This document shows, in pieces, positions 1 through 9,270 of a stretch of DNA of 64,000 bases (position 1 is the stretch's first letter; each line of letters starts with the position of its first letter). The notes under the pieces were generated by a model, which was not told the origin of the DNA, ran no database searches, and worked only from the letters and a program-made list of their open reading frames with translations. The translations under genes and the position numbers were made by a program. Location: the NCBI RefSeq assembly GCF_903166585.1, contig NZ_CAESCM010000004.1, forward strand, positions 1 through 64,000, read 5' to 3'. Source of the DNA: Pedobacter ghigonis (lineage in GTDB: Bacteria; Bacteroidota; Bacteroidia; Sphingobacteriales; Sphingobacteriaceae).

Positions 1-286
1 AAAAATAGTCTTCTTTTGTTTTGTCTGTTAGACATCACCTTTAAAATAAAGCTCCTTAATCATGTACTTCGACCAGTACTTCATTAAACCCGCTTTCGCT
101 ACATTGACATCTCTTTTAAGAACTTATCGGCAGTACCTCGCGGTTGCCTTTCTATATATCTTCAGGTGTTGGTTTCAGCCGGTCTTTTTTGTCCAGCCTT
201 CAGTTTTCGCCTGTTTCAATCTTTTTTGTTTGCTGTCTGCGACATCCGCCGCTTTAGCTTTTTTGCCCTTCCTTTCGGTTGGGAGT
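1..286 (-). other. Probable leader of an RNA operon beyond the left edge
   Basis: This stretch lies downstream of the three leftward promoters and contains no convincing gene. A possible 86-residue plus-strand reading frame is compositionally odd, has no start signal and runs against the promoters. The most economical reading is a transcribed untranslated leader, for instance of a 16S-23S-5S operon starting left of base 1. The 16S start itself is not in the window, so this is an inference. Confidence 0.35.
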
Positions 287-319
287 GCAAAGGTAGGAAT
301 CTTTTTTTTAACTTCCAAA
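287..319 (-). promoter_or_regulatory. Tandem promoter 1 of 3 (leftward)
   Basis: Reading the minus strand, TTTG (319-316), 20 bp, then TACCTTTG (295-288) matches the Bacteroidota vegetative promoter TTTG / TAnnTTTG. It is the most downstream of three similar leftward promoters, each followed by a GA-rich stretch. No minus-strand coding region follows within the window, which fits a stable-RNA operon beyond the left edge. Confidence 0.65.
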
Positions 320-414
320 TAAAATAATTTTTATTTTTTCGTTTCCCTTTTTCCTTTCTTCGCTATTTCAATATGCTAATTTTATTTAGCTTCCTTTTCC
401 TTCAGGAGCGGGCT

Positions 415-445
415 GCAAAGGTAACAATCTTTTTCCTTCCTGCAA
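415..445 (-). promoter_or_regulatory. Tandem promoter 2 of 3 (leftward)
   Basis: On the minus strand, TTG (445-443), 19 bp, then TACCTTTGC (423-415). The bases around the -7 box and the GC-rich start region (CCCGCTC) are shared with promoter 3, so the two look like duplicated copies of one promoter cassette. Confidence 0.65.
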
Positions 446-524
446 GCTTTATTTTAAAATAAATCCTGCCCCATCTTCACCATTGTACGCTTTTCAATTA
501 ACTTCCTCTCCTTCCGAGCGGGTT

Positions 525-556
525 GCAAAGGTAGGAAAAATCACAACACCCACAAA
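525..556 (-). promoter_or_regulatory. Tandem promoter 3 of 3 (leftward)
   Basis: On the minus strand, TTTG (556-553), 19 bp, then TACCTTTGC (533-525), the best consensus match of the three. It is the most upstream promoter of the series. Its start region CCCGCTC and the following GGAAGG stretch repeat those of promoter 2. Confidence 0.65.
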
Positions 557-599
557 TGGATTTGCAGGTTTTTTGAGGGAATTCGGCTAAATAATTGGT

Positions 600-926
600 T
601 TACAGCAGGAAATAATATTTCACTACCACCAAATAGCTATGAACCTCAAGCGTCTAGAGGTATAATCATTATCTTATAACTGAGATAAAATAATATCAAG
701 AGGGCCTGGAGACATGGAATTGGCTATGGCAATCGCATTTTATTATGTACAAAATGAAACCTAAGAATTTCTAGACAGATTTCGAATAAACTCATTTCAT
801 TTGAAAAAGGCATAGTAATTAACAGAAAAACTTGAGCCACGGCAAACGCGCTTTTTAATTCTGTTATGGAAAAGACTACGACTGTAGCTTTTGCCTAATA
901 AAGGCAGCTATTATTTTTGAGCATTG
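600..926. other. Non-coding stretch, nothing recognised
   Basis: About 330 bp between the leftward promoter cluster and the promoter of the lipoprotein gene. I see no reading frame of note, no tRNA fold and no clear hairpin terminator. Confidence 0.5.
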
Positions 927-957
927 TTGTAACTCCTCGAACATTTTTATAAGTTTG
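927..957 (+). promoter_or_regulatory. Promoter of the lipoprotein gene
   Basis: TTG (927-929), 20 bp, TAAGTTTG (950-957) is a full match to the Bacteroidota promoter. The ATG at 962 begins only five bases after the -7 box, so transcription should start at or next to the start codon, giving a leaderless or nearly leaderless mRNA. Confidence 0.65.
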
Positions 958-961
958 ATTT

Positions 962-2335
962 ATGCGTTTTAATATTGGCCTGATGTTATTGGTTATTTTC
1001 ATAGTATCGGCCTGCCGGAAAGGAGAGCATATAACCACTGATCCAAACGCCAAACTAAGTATTTCTAATCCCGAAATTTTATTCGATACCATTTTTACTT
1101 CAGTAGGATCGGTTACGAAAAAAATAAAAATTGCCAATAAGAATAACAATGCGGTTAGAATAACAGAAATAAAATTGGCAGGAGGCAACACTTCTCCATT
1201 TACCATTAATATTAATGGAGAAAGCCTGTTAAATAAAAATGACCTAATTTTAAATGGCCAGGATTCGATTAACCTTTTTGTAAAAGTTACCATTAATCCC
1301 AACATCCAAAACCTTGCTTTTTTAGTGCAGGATTCGATTATTTTAAACACCAATGGAAACCGGCAGGTAGTGCAACTTTTGGCTTACGGTCAGAATGCCA
1401 TATTTATAAACAATGCGGTTATTGGCTCCAATACCATTTGGGCAAAAGCCTTGCCTTATATTATTAATGGTACGCTGACTGTTAAAAGCGGTAATTCTCT
1501 TACCATCCAACCCGGCACCAAAATTTATTTCCATAAAGACGCCAACCTAAACGTAGAGGGGACACTAACTGTTAACGGAACGGTTAACGAACCGGTGCTG
1601 TTTTGCAGTGATAGGCTGGAAAAAGTATATCATGATGAACCCGGACAATGGAAAGGAATTTTTATAAAAAGAAATGGAAATGGGTTAATTAAATATGCTA
1701 TTATCAAAAATGCATCAGTTGGCATCACTTCCGATTCCTTATCGTTGAACTCGAACCCAAAATTGATTTTAAGCAGCAGTGTTATTAAAAATATGCAGGT
1801 TGCAGCGTACATAGGCTACCATTCGGAGCTTTTGGCATTTAACAATCTAATGTACAATTGTGGCAATTACCTTATTTATGCCGTAGGGGGCGGAAATTAT
1901 AACCTTAAGCACAATACTTTTGCAGGCTATAACCTCAATTTCCCACGAAAGACCGCAGCTTTGAGCTTTTCCGATTATTTATCAGTTAATGCTTATAATG
2001 AACTTCAATTAGATTTAGTCAATAATATCGTTTGGGGCAGTTTAACTAATGAGCTCGATATCCAAAGAAAAACTTCGGCAGCGCTGCAACTGAATTTATG
2101 GAACAATCTAATCAGAACCACCAACAGCAGCTACAACAATAACGGCAACATTCTAAATGCAGATCCACTTTTTGTTGATAGGACATTGGAGAATTTTGAA
2201 TTGCAAACCAGCAGTCCTGCTATAAAAAAGGGGAAAGAACTAAGCACAGACCTCTATTTCAGCAGTTACCTGAATAAAGACCTTAAAGAAAATGCAAGAT
2301 TTTTTCCCTCAACCTTAGGCTGTTACGAAAAATAA
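962..2335 (+). CDS. Predicted lipoprotein with right-handed beta-helix
   Basis: A 457-residue secreted lipoprotein. A short basic N-terminus and hydrophobic core end in the lipobox VSAC with Cys18 as the acylation site. After about residue 155 come strand-turn repeats rich in G, N and T (GTLTV, NLNVEGTLTV, then V/I-rich rungs) typical of parallel beta-helix proteins; residues 25-150 look like an immunoglobulin-like N-terminal domain. Such proteins are common in Bacteroidota envelopes but usually have no known substrate. ATG at 962 is preferred over the internal Met8 because it keeps the basic signal-peptide end. It is a single-gene unit with its own promoter and a hairpin about 80 bp after the stop. 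Function unknown. Confidence 0.8.
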   Translation: MRFNIGLMLLVIFIVSACRKGEHITTDPNAKLSISNPEILFDTIFTSVGSVTKKIKIANKNNNAVRITEIKLAGGNTSPFTININGESLLNKNDLILNGQDSINLFVKVTINPNIQNLAFLVQDSIILNTNGNRQVVQLLAYGQNAIFINNAVIGSNTIWAKALPYIINGTLTVKSGNSLTIQPGTKIYFHKDANLNVEGTLTVNGTVNEPVLFCSDRLEKVYHDEPGQWKGIFIKRNGNGLIKYAIIKNASVGITSDSLSLNSNPKLILSSSVIKNMQVAAYIGYHSELLAFNNLMYNCGNYLIYAVGGGNYNLKHNTFAGYNLNFPRKTAALSFSDYLSVNAYNELQLDLVNNIVWGSLTNELDIQRKTSAALQLNLWNNLIRTTNSSYNNNGNILNADPLFVDRTLENFELQTSSPAIKKGKELSTDLYFSSYLNKDLKENARFFPSTLGCYEK

Positions 2336-2363
2336 TCACTTTTTTTCACCTCATCGAAAACAA

Positions 2364-2392
2364 TTTGACATAAATTCTCGTTTATATATTCG
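2364..2392 (+). promoter_or_regulatory. Possible promoter between lipoprotein gene and hairpin
   Basis: TTTG (2364-2367), 17 bp, TATATTCG (2385-2392) matches the -33/-7 pattern with one mismatch. It lies just after the lipoprotein gene and about 25 bp before a hairpin with a T-tract, so it could drive a very short RNA. Chance occurrence is quite possible in this AT-rich sequence. Confidence 0.25.
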
Positions 2393-2414
2393 AGAGCGTT
2401 AATTTAGATGGTAA

Positions 2415-2456
2415 GGGTCGATATTTCACATAAGAATATCGGCCCTTTACTTTTTA
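2415..2456 (+). terminator. Hairpin terminator after the lipoprotein gene
   Basis: GGGTCGATATT (2415-2425) pairs with AATATCGGCCC (2435-2445), 11 bp including one G-T pair, with a 9-nt loop, followed by TTTACTTTTT. It is a typical intrinsic terminator for rightward transcription. Confidence 0.7.
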
Positions 2457-2543
2457 CCTCACTTTATGTTTAAATAGGATTCCAGAAAAATCCGCACAAA
2501 AAAAAAGCCATTAACAGTTTAGCCCTGCACCACCTATAAAAAT

Positions 2544-2576
2544 AAAGAGCCTTGCACACATCGTGCAAGGCTCTTT
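2544..2576 (-). terminator. glyA terminator
   Basis: A perfect 14-bp stem (AAAGAGCCTTGCAC at 2544-2557 with its complement at 2563-2576) around a 5-nt loop. On the minus strand it is followed by TTTATTTTTAT. It sits 25 bp beyond the glyA stop codon. Confidence 0.85.
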
Positions 2577-2600
2577 CTGTAAAAATCCGTTAAAGCGATA

Positions 2601-3872
2601 TTATTTATACAATGGAAATGCGCTAACCAGGTTAATTACCTCAGCTTTTACCGCATTAATATTGGCTTCATCGTCTGGATTTGTTAATACCTGATCAATT
2701 AAATCAACAATTTTCTCCATTTCAGCTTCTTTTAAACCTCTTGTGGTAATTGCCGCAGTACCAACACGGATACCTGAAGTTACAAATGGCGATTTATCAT
2801 CAAATGGCACCATGTTTTTGTTTACTGTAATTTCAGCTCTTTCCAAAGCATTTTCAGCAACTTTACCGGTAATGTTTTTATTGCGAAGGTCGATTAACAT
2901 CAAGTGGTTATCGGTACCGCCAGAAATAATTCCGTATCCTTTAGCCACAAATGCTTTGGCCATAGCCTGTGCATTGGCAGCAACTTGTTTAATATAAGTT
3001 CCGTACTCCTCACTTAAAGCCTCGCCAAAAGCAATTGCTTTAGCAGCAATAATGTGCTCTAACGGACCGCCTTGCGTACCTGGGAAAACAGCCATATCCA
3101 ATAAGTTGCTCATCATACGGATTTCGCCTTTAGGTGTTTTTAATCCCCATGGGTTTTCGAAATCCTGTCCCATCATAATCATACCACCACGCGGGCCACG
3201 TAAAGTTTTGTGGGTAGTAGTAGTTACAATATGACAATGAGGAAGCGGGTTAGCCAACAAACCTTTGGCAATTAAACCAGCTGGGTGAGAAATATCAGCT
3301 AAAACCAATGCACCAATTTTATCAGCTACCGAACGGATAAATGCATAGTCCCACTCGCGCGAGTAAGCAGATGCACCGCAGATAATTAATTTTGGTTTTT
3401 CAGCTAAGGCAACTTCTTCTAGTTTTTTATAATCGATTAATCCGGTTTCTTTTTCAACACCATAAAATAATGGCTGATATAATTTACCAGAAAAGTTTAC
3501 CGGCGAACCGTGAGTTAAGTGACCACCGTGAGAAAGATCAAAACCTAATATTTTATCGCCTGGCTGAAGGATAGCAAGCATAACCGCTGCATTGGCCTGC
3601 GCACCAGAGTGTGGCTGAACGTTAACCCATGCTGCACCAAATAGTTGTTTTGCCCTATCGATAGCAATTTGCTCTACTACATCCACTACCTGGCAACCGC
3701 CATAGTAACGTTTTCCTGGTAAACCTTCAGCATATTTATTGGTTAATACTGAACCAGCAGCTTCCATTACCTGCTTGCTTACAAAGTTTTCTGATGCAAT
3801 AAGCTCTAAACCATGCTCCTGGCGGTTTAACTCCTTATCAATAAGTTCAAAAATTTGGTTGTCGCGTGTCAT
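2601..3872 (-). CDS. glyA: Serine hydroxymethyltransferase
   Basis: Interconverts serine plus tetrahydrofolate with glycine plus 5,10-methylene-tetrahydrofolate; PLP-dependent and cytosolic. The family signature is plain: [13 protein letters not shown] (residues 48-59), HSGAQAN around 88-94, DISHPAGL at 193-200, and the PLP-binding lysine in [14 protein letters not shown] (Lys222). I chose the ATG at 3872 (423 residues, the usual Bacteroidota length) over an upstream in-frame ATG at 3917, whose 15 extra residues lie over the predicted promoter. A minus-strand TACTTTTG (3907-3900) fits the -7 box, although the -33 box is poor. It forms a one-gene unit with its own terminator. Confidence 0.97.
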   Translation of the reverse strand: MTRDNQIFELIDKELNRQEHGLELIASENFVSKQVMEAAGSVLTNKYAEGLPGKRYYGGCQVVDVVEQIAIDRAKQLFGAAWVNVQPHSGAQANAAVMLAILQPGDKILGFDLSHGGHLTHGSPVNFSGKLYQPLFYGVEKETGLIDYKKLEEVALAEKPKLIICGASAYSREWDYAFIRSVADKIGALVLADISHPAGLIAKGLLANPLPHCHIVTTTTHKTLRGPRGGMIMMGQDFENPWGLKTPKGEIRMMSNLLDMAVFPGTQGGPLEHIIAAKAIAFGEALSEEYGTYIKQVAANAQAMAKAFVAKGYGIISGGTDNHLMLIDLRNKNITGKVAENALERAEITVNKNMVPFDDKSPFVTSGIRVGTAAITTRGLKEAEMEKIVDLIDQVLTNPDDEANINAVKAEVINLVSAFPLYK

Positions 3873-3899
3873 CGTTATATTAGGTTTGTATTTTTTTTG

Positions 3900-3907
3900 C
3901 AAAAGTA
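3900..3907 (-). promoter_or_regulatory. glyA -7 element
   Basis: TACTTTTG on the minus strand matches TAnnTTTG and lies 27 bp upstream of the glyA ATG. No TTG is found 19-20 bp further upstream, so the promoter is only half supported. Confidence 0.45.
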
Positions 3908-3934
3908 AGAAATTCAAAGCTAATTTAAGCGGTA

Positions 3935-4678
3935 TTACGATAATGCTTTCACATTAAAGTTGTTAAAGCCGCTTCCGATGGTTATCTCTACGATTTGTTG
4001 TTGCAACATTTCTAAAATAGCCAGGAAATTGTACACAAAATGCACCTTATTTTCTGAATTTTTAAGCACCAGTGCAAAATCTATCTGCTTATTGATATCT
4101 AACAGATTGGCAATAAAATGTTTTTGCTGCTCAATAGTATAGGGATATTGAACTACGGTATGTTTAACTTCTTCGCTCCGCAGCTCATACTTCTGCATGG
4201 TACGATGATAAACTGTTAAAAGTTTATATAAATCGAGGGAAAGGAGTTCATCCTGGTGAGATGAAGAAGCAGCTGCCAAACTTAAGTCGAAAGCTATATT
4301 ACCCCGCTGATCCTGTTTCATCCGGCCATCTTCCAAAACTTTCATTTCTTCGGCAGCCGATTTAAACTGCTTATAGGCGATAAGCCGCGCAATCAGATCC
4401 TGTTCTGCATTGATTTCGTTTCCGGCTTCGTCAATTTCAATCCTGGGCAAAAGCATTTTCGATTTAATGCGCATTAAAGTTGCTGCTACCAGAATGAATT
4501 CGCTGGCCACTTCTACATTCAGCGCCAATAGCTGATGGATATAGGCCAGGAAATCGTTGGTAATCTTGGCAATCTCCACATCCTGAATATTGAGTTCATC
4601 GCGTTCTATAAAGAACAACAATAAATCGAAGGGACCTTCGAAAACCGGAAGTTTTATTTCAAAATTCTCTGCCTGCAT
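3935..4678 (-). CDS. scpA: Segregation and condensation protein A
   Basis: Kleisin subunit of the SMC-ScpA-ScpB complex that compacts and separates chromosomes. The N-terminal signature [19 protein letters not shown] is near residues 6-24 and is followed by the helical region that contacts the SMC neck; the C-terminal winged-helix region carries the [11 protein letters not shown]-like end. The start is set at the ATG at 4678 (247 residues); an in-frame TTG at 4690 would lie inside the promoter's -7 box. No scpB is in the window. It is a single gene, 62 bp upstream of glyA and with its own promoter. Confidence 0.92.
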   Translation of the reverse strand: MQAENFEIKLPVFEGPFDLLLFFIERDELNIQDVEIAKITNDFLAYIHQLLALNVEVASEFILVAATLMRIKSKMLLPRIEIDEAGNEINAEQDLIARLIAYKQFKSAAEEMKVLEDGRMKQDQRGNIAFDLSLAAASSSHQDELLSLDLYKLLTVYHRTMQKYELRSEEVKHTVVQYPYTIEQQKHFIANLLDINKQIDFALVLKNSENKVHFVYNFLAILEMLQQQIVEITIGSGFNNFNVKALS

Positions 4679-4687
4679 GCGTAGGGG

Positions 4688-4718
4688 CAAACATAACGAA
4701 AATTTCAGGTCTTAACAA
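4688..4718 (-). promoter_or_regulatory. scpA promoter
   Basis: On the minus strand, TTG (4718-4716), 20 bp, TATGTTTG (4695-4688). The scpA ATG at 4678 lies nine bases after the box, so the mRNA leader would be only about five nucleotides. Confidence 0.65.
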
Positions 4719-4889
4719 TCTGGCCGCTAATAGCAATAAAAAGATATCTTTAACGCAATCCGCCAAACGCTTACTGCTAAACAGCTAATCACTAATCGCT
4801 TAACCGTCAATAATAAACCATTATTTTTCTCTTCTATATTAAAACAAATTTCCCTTACTTTGTATCTTGTTTTTTACCATAAATTTCGA

Positions 4890-6818
4890 ATGCAAGTAAA
4901 AGCTGGCCCCCTGCTTTCCAAAATCAACTACCCTGCTGATTTAAAGCAATATAACGAAGCTGACTTAGAACAAATAAGTCAGGAATTACGACAATACATT
5001 ATCGATGTAGTGAGTGTGAATGGTGGCCATTTTGGTGCCAGTTTAGGTGTTGTCGAACTCACGGTAGCACTACACTATGCGTTAAATACACCATATGATA
5101 AACTGGTTTGGGATGTAGGTCACCAGGCTTACGGACATAAAATCCTTACCGGTCGAAGAGATTTATTTCACACCAACCGCGTATATGGAGGCATTAGTGG
5201 TTTCCCAAAAATTTCGGAAAGCGAGTACGACACCTTTGGTGTGGGCCACTCATCTACTTCTATTTCTGCCGCCTTGGGTATGGCTGTTGCCTCGCAGCTA
5301 AAAGGCGAGACCGACAGACAACATGTCGCCGTAATTGGCGATGGTGCCATGACAGCCGGTTTAGCTTTTGAAGGTTTAAACCACGCCGGGATCGAAAACA
5401 GCAATGTACTGGTTATCTTAAACGACAACTGTATGTCTATCGACCCGAATGTTGGTGCGCTGAAAGAATACTTAACCAGTATTACCATTTCAAAATCATA
5501 CAACCGCTTTCGCGATGATATTTCTCATGTACTTGCAGGGCTTTCTAAATTAGGGCCAAATGCACATAAGTATGTGAAGAAAATAGAGAAGAGTATTAAA
5601 GGTACCCTGCTTAAACAAAGCAATTTATTTGAGGCCTTAAATTTCAGGTATTTTGGCCCGGTAGATGGTCATGATGTAAAACGCCTTGCACAAACAATAA
5701 AAGACCTTTCTGCAATTCCAGGCCCGAAACTGTTACACTGTGTTACAGTAAAAGGTAAAGGTTTTGCATTAGCCGAAAAAGACCAGACCAAGTGGCATGC
5801 ACCAGGCCTTTTCGATAAAATTACCGGAGAAATTAAAAAAAGTACGCCAGATAAACCTCAGCCTCCCAAATACCAGGATGTTTTCGGACATACCATGGTC
5901 GAACTGGCCGAGGCAAACGATAAAATTGTAGGAATTACGCCAGCAATGCCTTCCGGCTCATCATTAAACATCATGATGAAAGCCATGCCTAAGCGCGCCT
6001 TCGATGTGGGTATAGCCGAACAGCATGCTGTAACTTTCTCTGCAGGTTTAGCAGCGCAAGGTCTGGTTCCTTTCTGTAATATATATTCCAGCTTTATGCA
6101 AAGGGCTTACGATCAGGTAATTCATGATGTAGCCATTCAAAAACTCAATGTTGTTTTTTGTCTGGATAGGGCAGGATTAGCAGGTGCAGATGGAGCAACC
6201 CACCACGGCGCTTATGATATTGCCTATATGCGCTGTATTCCAAACCTGGTGGTTTCTTCGCCTATGAACGAAGAAGAATTGCGCAATTTGATGTTTACGG
6301 CTCAACAAGAAAACATCGGTCCTTTTGTAATTCGCTACCCACGTGGTAATGGCGTAATGCCCGATTGGAAAAGACCATTTAAAGCGTTAGAAATTGGTAA
6401 AGGCCGTAAAATATGTGATGGAGAAGATGTTGCACTATTAACCATTGGTCATGTAGGTAATTTTGCAGTAGAAGCCCGTGCCGAACTGAATACCGAAGGA
6501 TTTTATCCTGCACACTACGATTTGCGTTTTGTTAAACCTTTAGATGAGCAAATGCTGCATGAGGTATTTACCAAATATAAACATGTAATTACTGTAGAAG
6601 ATGGTTCACTGCAAGGCGGCGTAGGTTCTGCAGTTTTAGAATTCATGGCCGATCATGGTTACCAGGCCAACGTAATCCGCTTAGGCATTCCCGATCAGTT
6701 TATCGAACATGGCGAACAGCCCGAGCTTTGGGCCGAATGCGGATACGATAAAAACGCCATTGTACAGGCAGTAAGAAAAGTTGCTGTAAAAAGAACAACC
6801 GATAGTATGGCTGGTTAA
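4890..6818 (+). CDS. dxs: 1-deoxy-D-xylulose-5-phosphate synthase
   Basis: First and committed step of the MEP isoprenoid pathway: pyruvate plus glyceraldehyde 3-phosphate give DXP and CO2, using thiamine diphosphate. Visible motifs are GGHFG with the active-site His (about residue 47), the ThDP-binding GDGAMTAG (150-157) followed by LNDN, and [15 protein letters not shown] in the second domain. The ATG at 4890 gives 642 residues, a normal length; an upstream TTG at 4860 would add ten residues across a promoter-like region (TTACTTTG, 4855-4862). It is convergent with nothing and ends in a strong terminator. Confidence 0.97.
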   Translation: MQVKAGPLLSKINYPADLKQYNEADLEQISQELRQYIIDVVSVNGGHFGASLGVVELTVALHYALNTPYDKLVWDVGHQAYGHKILTGRRDLFHTNRVYGGISGFPKISESEYDTFGVGHSSTSISAALGMAVASQLKGETDRQHVAVIGDGAMTAGLAFEGLNHAGIENSNVLVILNDNCMSIDPNVGALKEYLTSITISKSYNRFRDDISHVLAGLSKLGPNAHKYVKKIEKSIKGTLLKQSNLFEALNFRYFGPVDGHDVKRLAQTIKDLSAIPGPKLLHCVTVKGKGFALAEKDQTKWHAPGLFDKITGEIKKSTPDKPQPPKYQDVFGHTMVELAEANDKIVGITPAMPSGSSLNIMMKAMPKRAFDVGIAEQHAVTFSAGLAAQGLVPFCNIYSSFMQRAYDQVIHDVAIQKLNVVFCLDRAGLAGADGATHHGAYDIAYMRCIPNLVVSSPMNEEELRNLMFTAQQENIGPFVIRYPRGNGVMPDWKRPFKALEIGKGRKICDGEDVALLTIGHVGNFAVEARAELNTEGFYPAHYDLRFVKPLDEQMLHEVFTKYKHVITVEDGSLQGGVGSAVLEFMADHGYQANVIRLGIPDQFIEHGEQPELWAECGYDKNAIVQAVRKVAVKRTTDSMAG

Positions 6819-6846
6819 AAGCAAAAAGCCTCAATACACCGATATA

Positions 6847-6880
6847 AATCCCATTGCAAAAAATGCAATGGGATTTTTTT
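6847..6880 (+). terminator. dxs terminator
   Basis: AATCCCATTGCA (6847-6858) pairs perfectly with TGCAATGGGATT (6864-6875) around a 5-nt loop of A residues, followed by a T-tract to 6880. Confidence 0.9.
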
Positions 6881-7072
6881 ATGTCAATAGCTGTATTATA
6901 TAAAAGTAAACCTTGATAGATAAATTAGGTACTTAACCCATGTTGATCAGATGAGTTAATATTGTAAACTCATGTAAAGGCCGTAACAATTACGCTACCA
7001 TAATTAACCAAATAATATTAAACAAACGTTTGATTTGCTATATTAGCTGCCTAATTAAAATCTAAATTTATT

Positions 7073-8911
7073 ATGTGTGGAATAGTAGGCTACATAGGCT
7101 TTAGAGAAGCCTGGCCAATTGTATTAAAAGGCCTTAAAAGATTAGAGTACCGCGGTTATGATAGCGCTGGCATTGCATTAATGAATGATAGTGGGCAGCA
7201 CATTTACAAAAAGGCAGGTAAAGTTGCCGTTTTAGAAGAATTTGCAGCTTCTCAGGATAAATCTGGCACTATCGGAATAGGCCATACCCGCTGGGCAACG
7301 CATGGTGTACCATCTGACCGGAATTCACACCCACATACCTCAAACAACAATAAACTTTCCATCATACATAACGGTATTATCGAAAACTACGCCACTTTAA
7401 AAGAAGAATTATTGGAACGTGGCCATGAGTTTAAAAGTGATACCGATACAGAGGTACTCATCCACCTGATTGAAGAAATTCAGAAAATTGAGCAAATCGA
7501 CCTGATGGAAGCGGTACGTTTGGCACTCCAGGAAGTGAGCGGCGCCTATGCCATTGTAATTATGGATAGAGAAAATCCCGATCGCTTAATTGCAGCACGT
7601 AAAGGAAGTCCGATGGTTATTGGTGTTGGTGCAGGCGAATATTTTATTGCATCAGATGCCACACCGATTATCGAATACACCAAAAATGTAATCTACCTGA
7701 AAGATGGCGAAATTGCATTAATTACAAAAAGTGATCTTTTAATTAAGCAGCTCGACAATGTGGTGCAAACCCCATTAATTCAGGAACTGGAACTAAAACT
7801 AGAGATGCTTGAAAAAGGAGGTTTCGATCACTTCATGTTAAAAGAAATATACGAACAGCCGAGATCGATTAAGGATTGTATGCGTGGGCGCATATACCCG
7901 CAAGAAGGCAAAGTTCAGTTGGGTGGAATAAAAGAGTTTGCAGATAAACTAAAAAATATCGACCGGATTATCATTGTAGCTTGTGGCACTTCATGGCATG
8001 CCGGTTTGGTAGGGGAATACCTGATTGAAGAATATGCCCGTATACCGGTTGAGGTAGAGTATGCATCAGAATTCAGATACCGCAACCCCATCATCACCGA
8101 AAAAGATGTGGTAATCGCCATTTCGCAATCAGGCGAAACTGCCGATACCATGGCTGCTATCGAAATGGCCAAAGAGCGCGGCGCAACCATTTTTGGCATC
8201 TGTAATGTTGCTGGTGCATCCATCCCGCGTTTAACACATGCCGGTGTTTACACACATGCAGGTCCGGAGATTGGCGTAGCTTCTACAAAAGCATTTACAG
8301 CCCAGGTAACCGTGCTAACGCTAATGGCCTTTTACATGGCCCAGCAAAAAGGCTCCATTACCACTTCAAAGTTAATTGAGCTGTTAACCGAACTAGACCA
8401 TATTCCTGAAAAAATCCAGGTAGCTTTAGAATCGAATGAGTTAATCAAAGAAGTTGCCGAAAAAATCAAAGATTCCAGGAACTGTTTATTCTTAGGTAGG
8501 GGAAGTGGTTTCCCGGTGGCCTTAGAAGGCGCACTAAAACTAAAGGAAATTTCTTATATCCACGCAGAGGGTTATCCAGCAGCCGAAATGAAACACGGCC
8601 CAATTGCGCTTATTGACGAGGAAATGCCGGTGGTATTCATCGCTACGCAAAATTCATCTTACGAAAAGGTAATCAGCAACATCCAGGAAGTAAAAGCCCG
8701 TAAAGGTAAAGTAATTGCCATTGTAACAGAAGGCGATACTGAAGTGAAGAAAATGGCCGACTACTGTATCGAGATTCCTGATGCAAACGAAGCTTTCTTA
8801 CCACTATTAGCCACCATACCACTTCAGTTACTTTCTTACCACATTGCGGTAATGAGAGGCTGTAATGTAGATCAGCCAAGAAATCTGGCTAAATCCGTAA
8901 CAGTTGAGTAG
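7073..8911 (+). CDS. glmS: Glutamine-fructose-6-phosphate aminotransferase (isomerizing)
   Basis: Makes glucosamine 6-phosphate from fructose 6-phosphate and glutamine, the entry to UDP-GlcNAc for peptidoglycan, LPS and the amino sugars of the surface-polysaccharide genes to the right. MCGIVGYIG exposes the catalytic Cys2 of the class II glutaminase domain (about 1-220), with GHTRWATHG near residue 75. Two SIS sugar-isomerase domains follow (about 290-430 and 460-600; GTSWHAG, SQSGETADT), and the end LAKSVTVE is typical. It is 612 residues long and monocistronic, with no visible glmS ribozyme in the roughly 190-bp upstream region. Confidence 0.97.
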   Translation: MCGIVGYIGFREAWPIVLKGLKRLEYRGYDSAGIALMNDSGQHIYKKAGKVAVLEEFAASQDKSGTIGIGHTRWATHGVPSDRNSHPHTSNNNKLSIIHNGIIENYATLKEELLERGHEFKSDTDTEVLIHLIEEIQKIEQIDLMEAVRLALQEVSGAYAIVIMDRENPDRLIAARKGSPMVIGVGAGEYFIASDATPIIEYTKNVIYLKDGEIALITKSDLLIKQLDNVVQTPLIQELELKLEMLEKGGFDHFMLKEIYEQPRSIKDCMRGRIYPQEGKVQLGGIKEFADKLKNIDRIIIVACGTSWHAGLVGEYLIEEYARIPVEVEYASEFRYRNPIITEKDVVIAISQSGETADTMAAIEMAKERGATIFGICNVAGASIPRLTHAGVYTHAGPEIGVASTKAFTAQVTVLTLMAFYMAQQKGSITTSKLIELLTELDHIPEKIQVALESNELIKEVAEKIKDSRNCLFLGRGSGFPVALEGALKLKEISYIHAEGYPAAEMKHGPIALIDEEMPVVFIATQNSSYEKVISNIQEVKARKGKVIAIVTEGDTEVKKMADYCIEIPDANEAFLPLLATIPLQLLSYHIAVMRGCNVDQPRNLAKSVTVE

Positions 8912-8920
8912 TTAAAAAAT

Positions 8921-8957
8921 AAAGCGCTGATTAAAAAAATCAGCGCTTTATTTTTTA
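8921..8957 (+). terminator. glmS terminator
   Basis: AAAGCGCTGATT (8921-8932) pairs with AATCAGCGCTTT (8938-8949), a perfect 12-bp stem around five A residues, followed by ATTTTTT. Confidence 0.9.
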
Positions 8958-9233
8958 TTTAGCCAGTATAAAATCTTTCTCCATCAACGTCAAAAAGCAA
9001 TCTACTTTAAAACCTGATAAATCTACTTCAATTTTAAAACAATTTTATCTTCCATATGTTTAACATCGCAAACAAGGTTTTGTTTTCGAATAAAATGAAC
9101 TAAATTATGACTGCTATTAGAAAAACGATTGTATTTAGTAAACTAATTTTCAATTTTGTCGGTTACATGGTTAACCAATTTAGAGGAAAATAAAAAATTA
9201 GTTAGGTTCATCAATCAAATTAACACTTCACTG

Positions 9234-9270
9234 AAATATTTATCACGGTTAAAAATCGTGATAAATATTT
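9234..9270 (-). terminator. Long hairpin spanning the stop codon of the RemB-like gene
   Basis: AAATATTTATCACG (9234-9247) pairs perfectly with CGTGATAAATATTT (9257-9270) around a 9-nt loop that contains the TAA stop of the outer-membrane gene. The AT-rich 14-bp stem has only a weak T-run after it (TATTTC on the minus strand), so it may be a poor terminator or a 3'-end stability element. Confidence 0.5.

Noticed and set aside
62-322. An 86-residue plus-strand reading frame near the left edge
   Set aside because: It opposes three consensus promoters, has unusual Phe/Ser-rich composition and no start signal; it is probably the complement of a transcribed leader.
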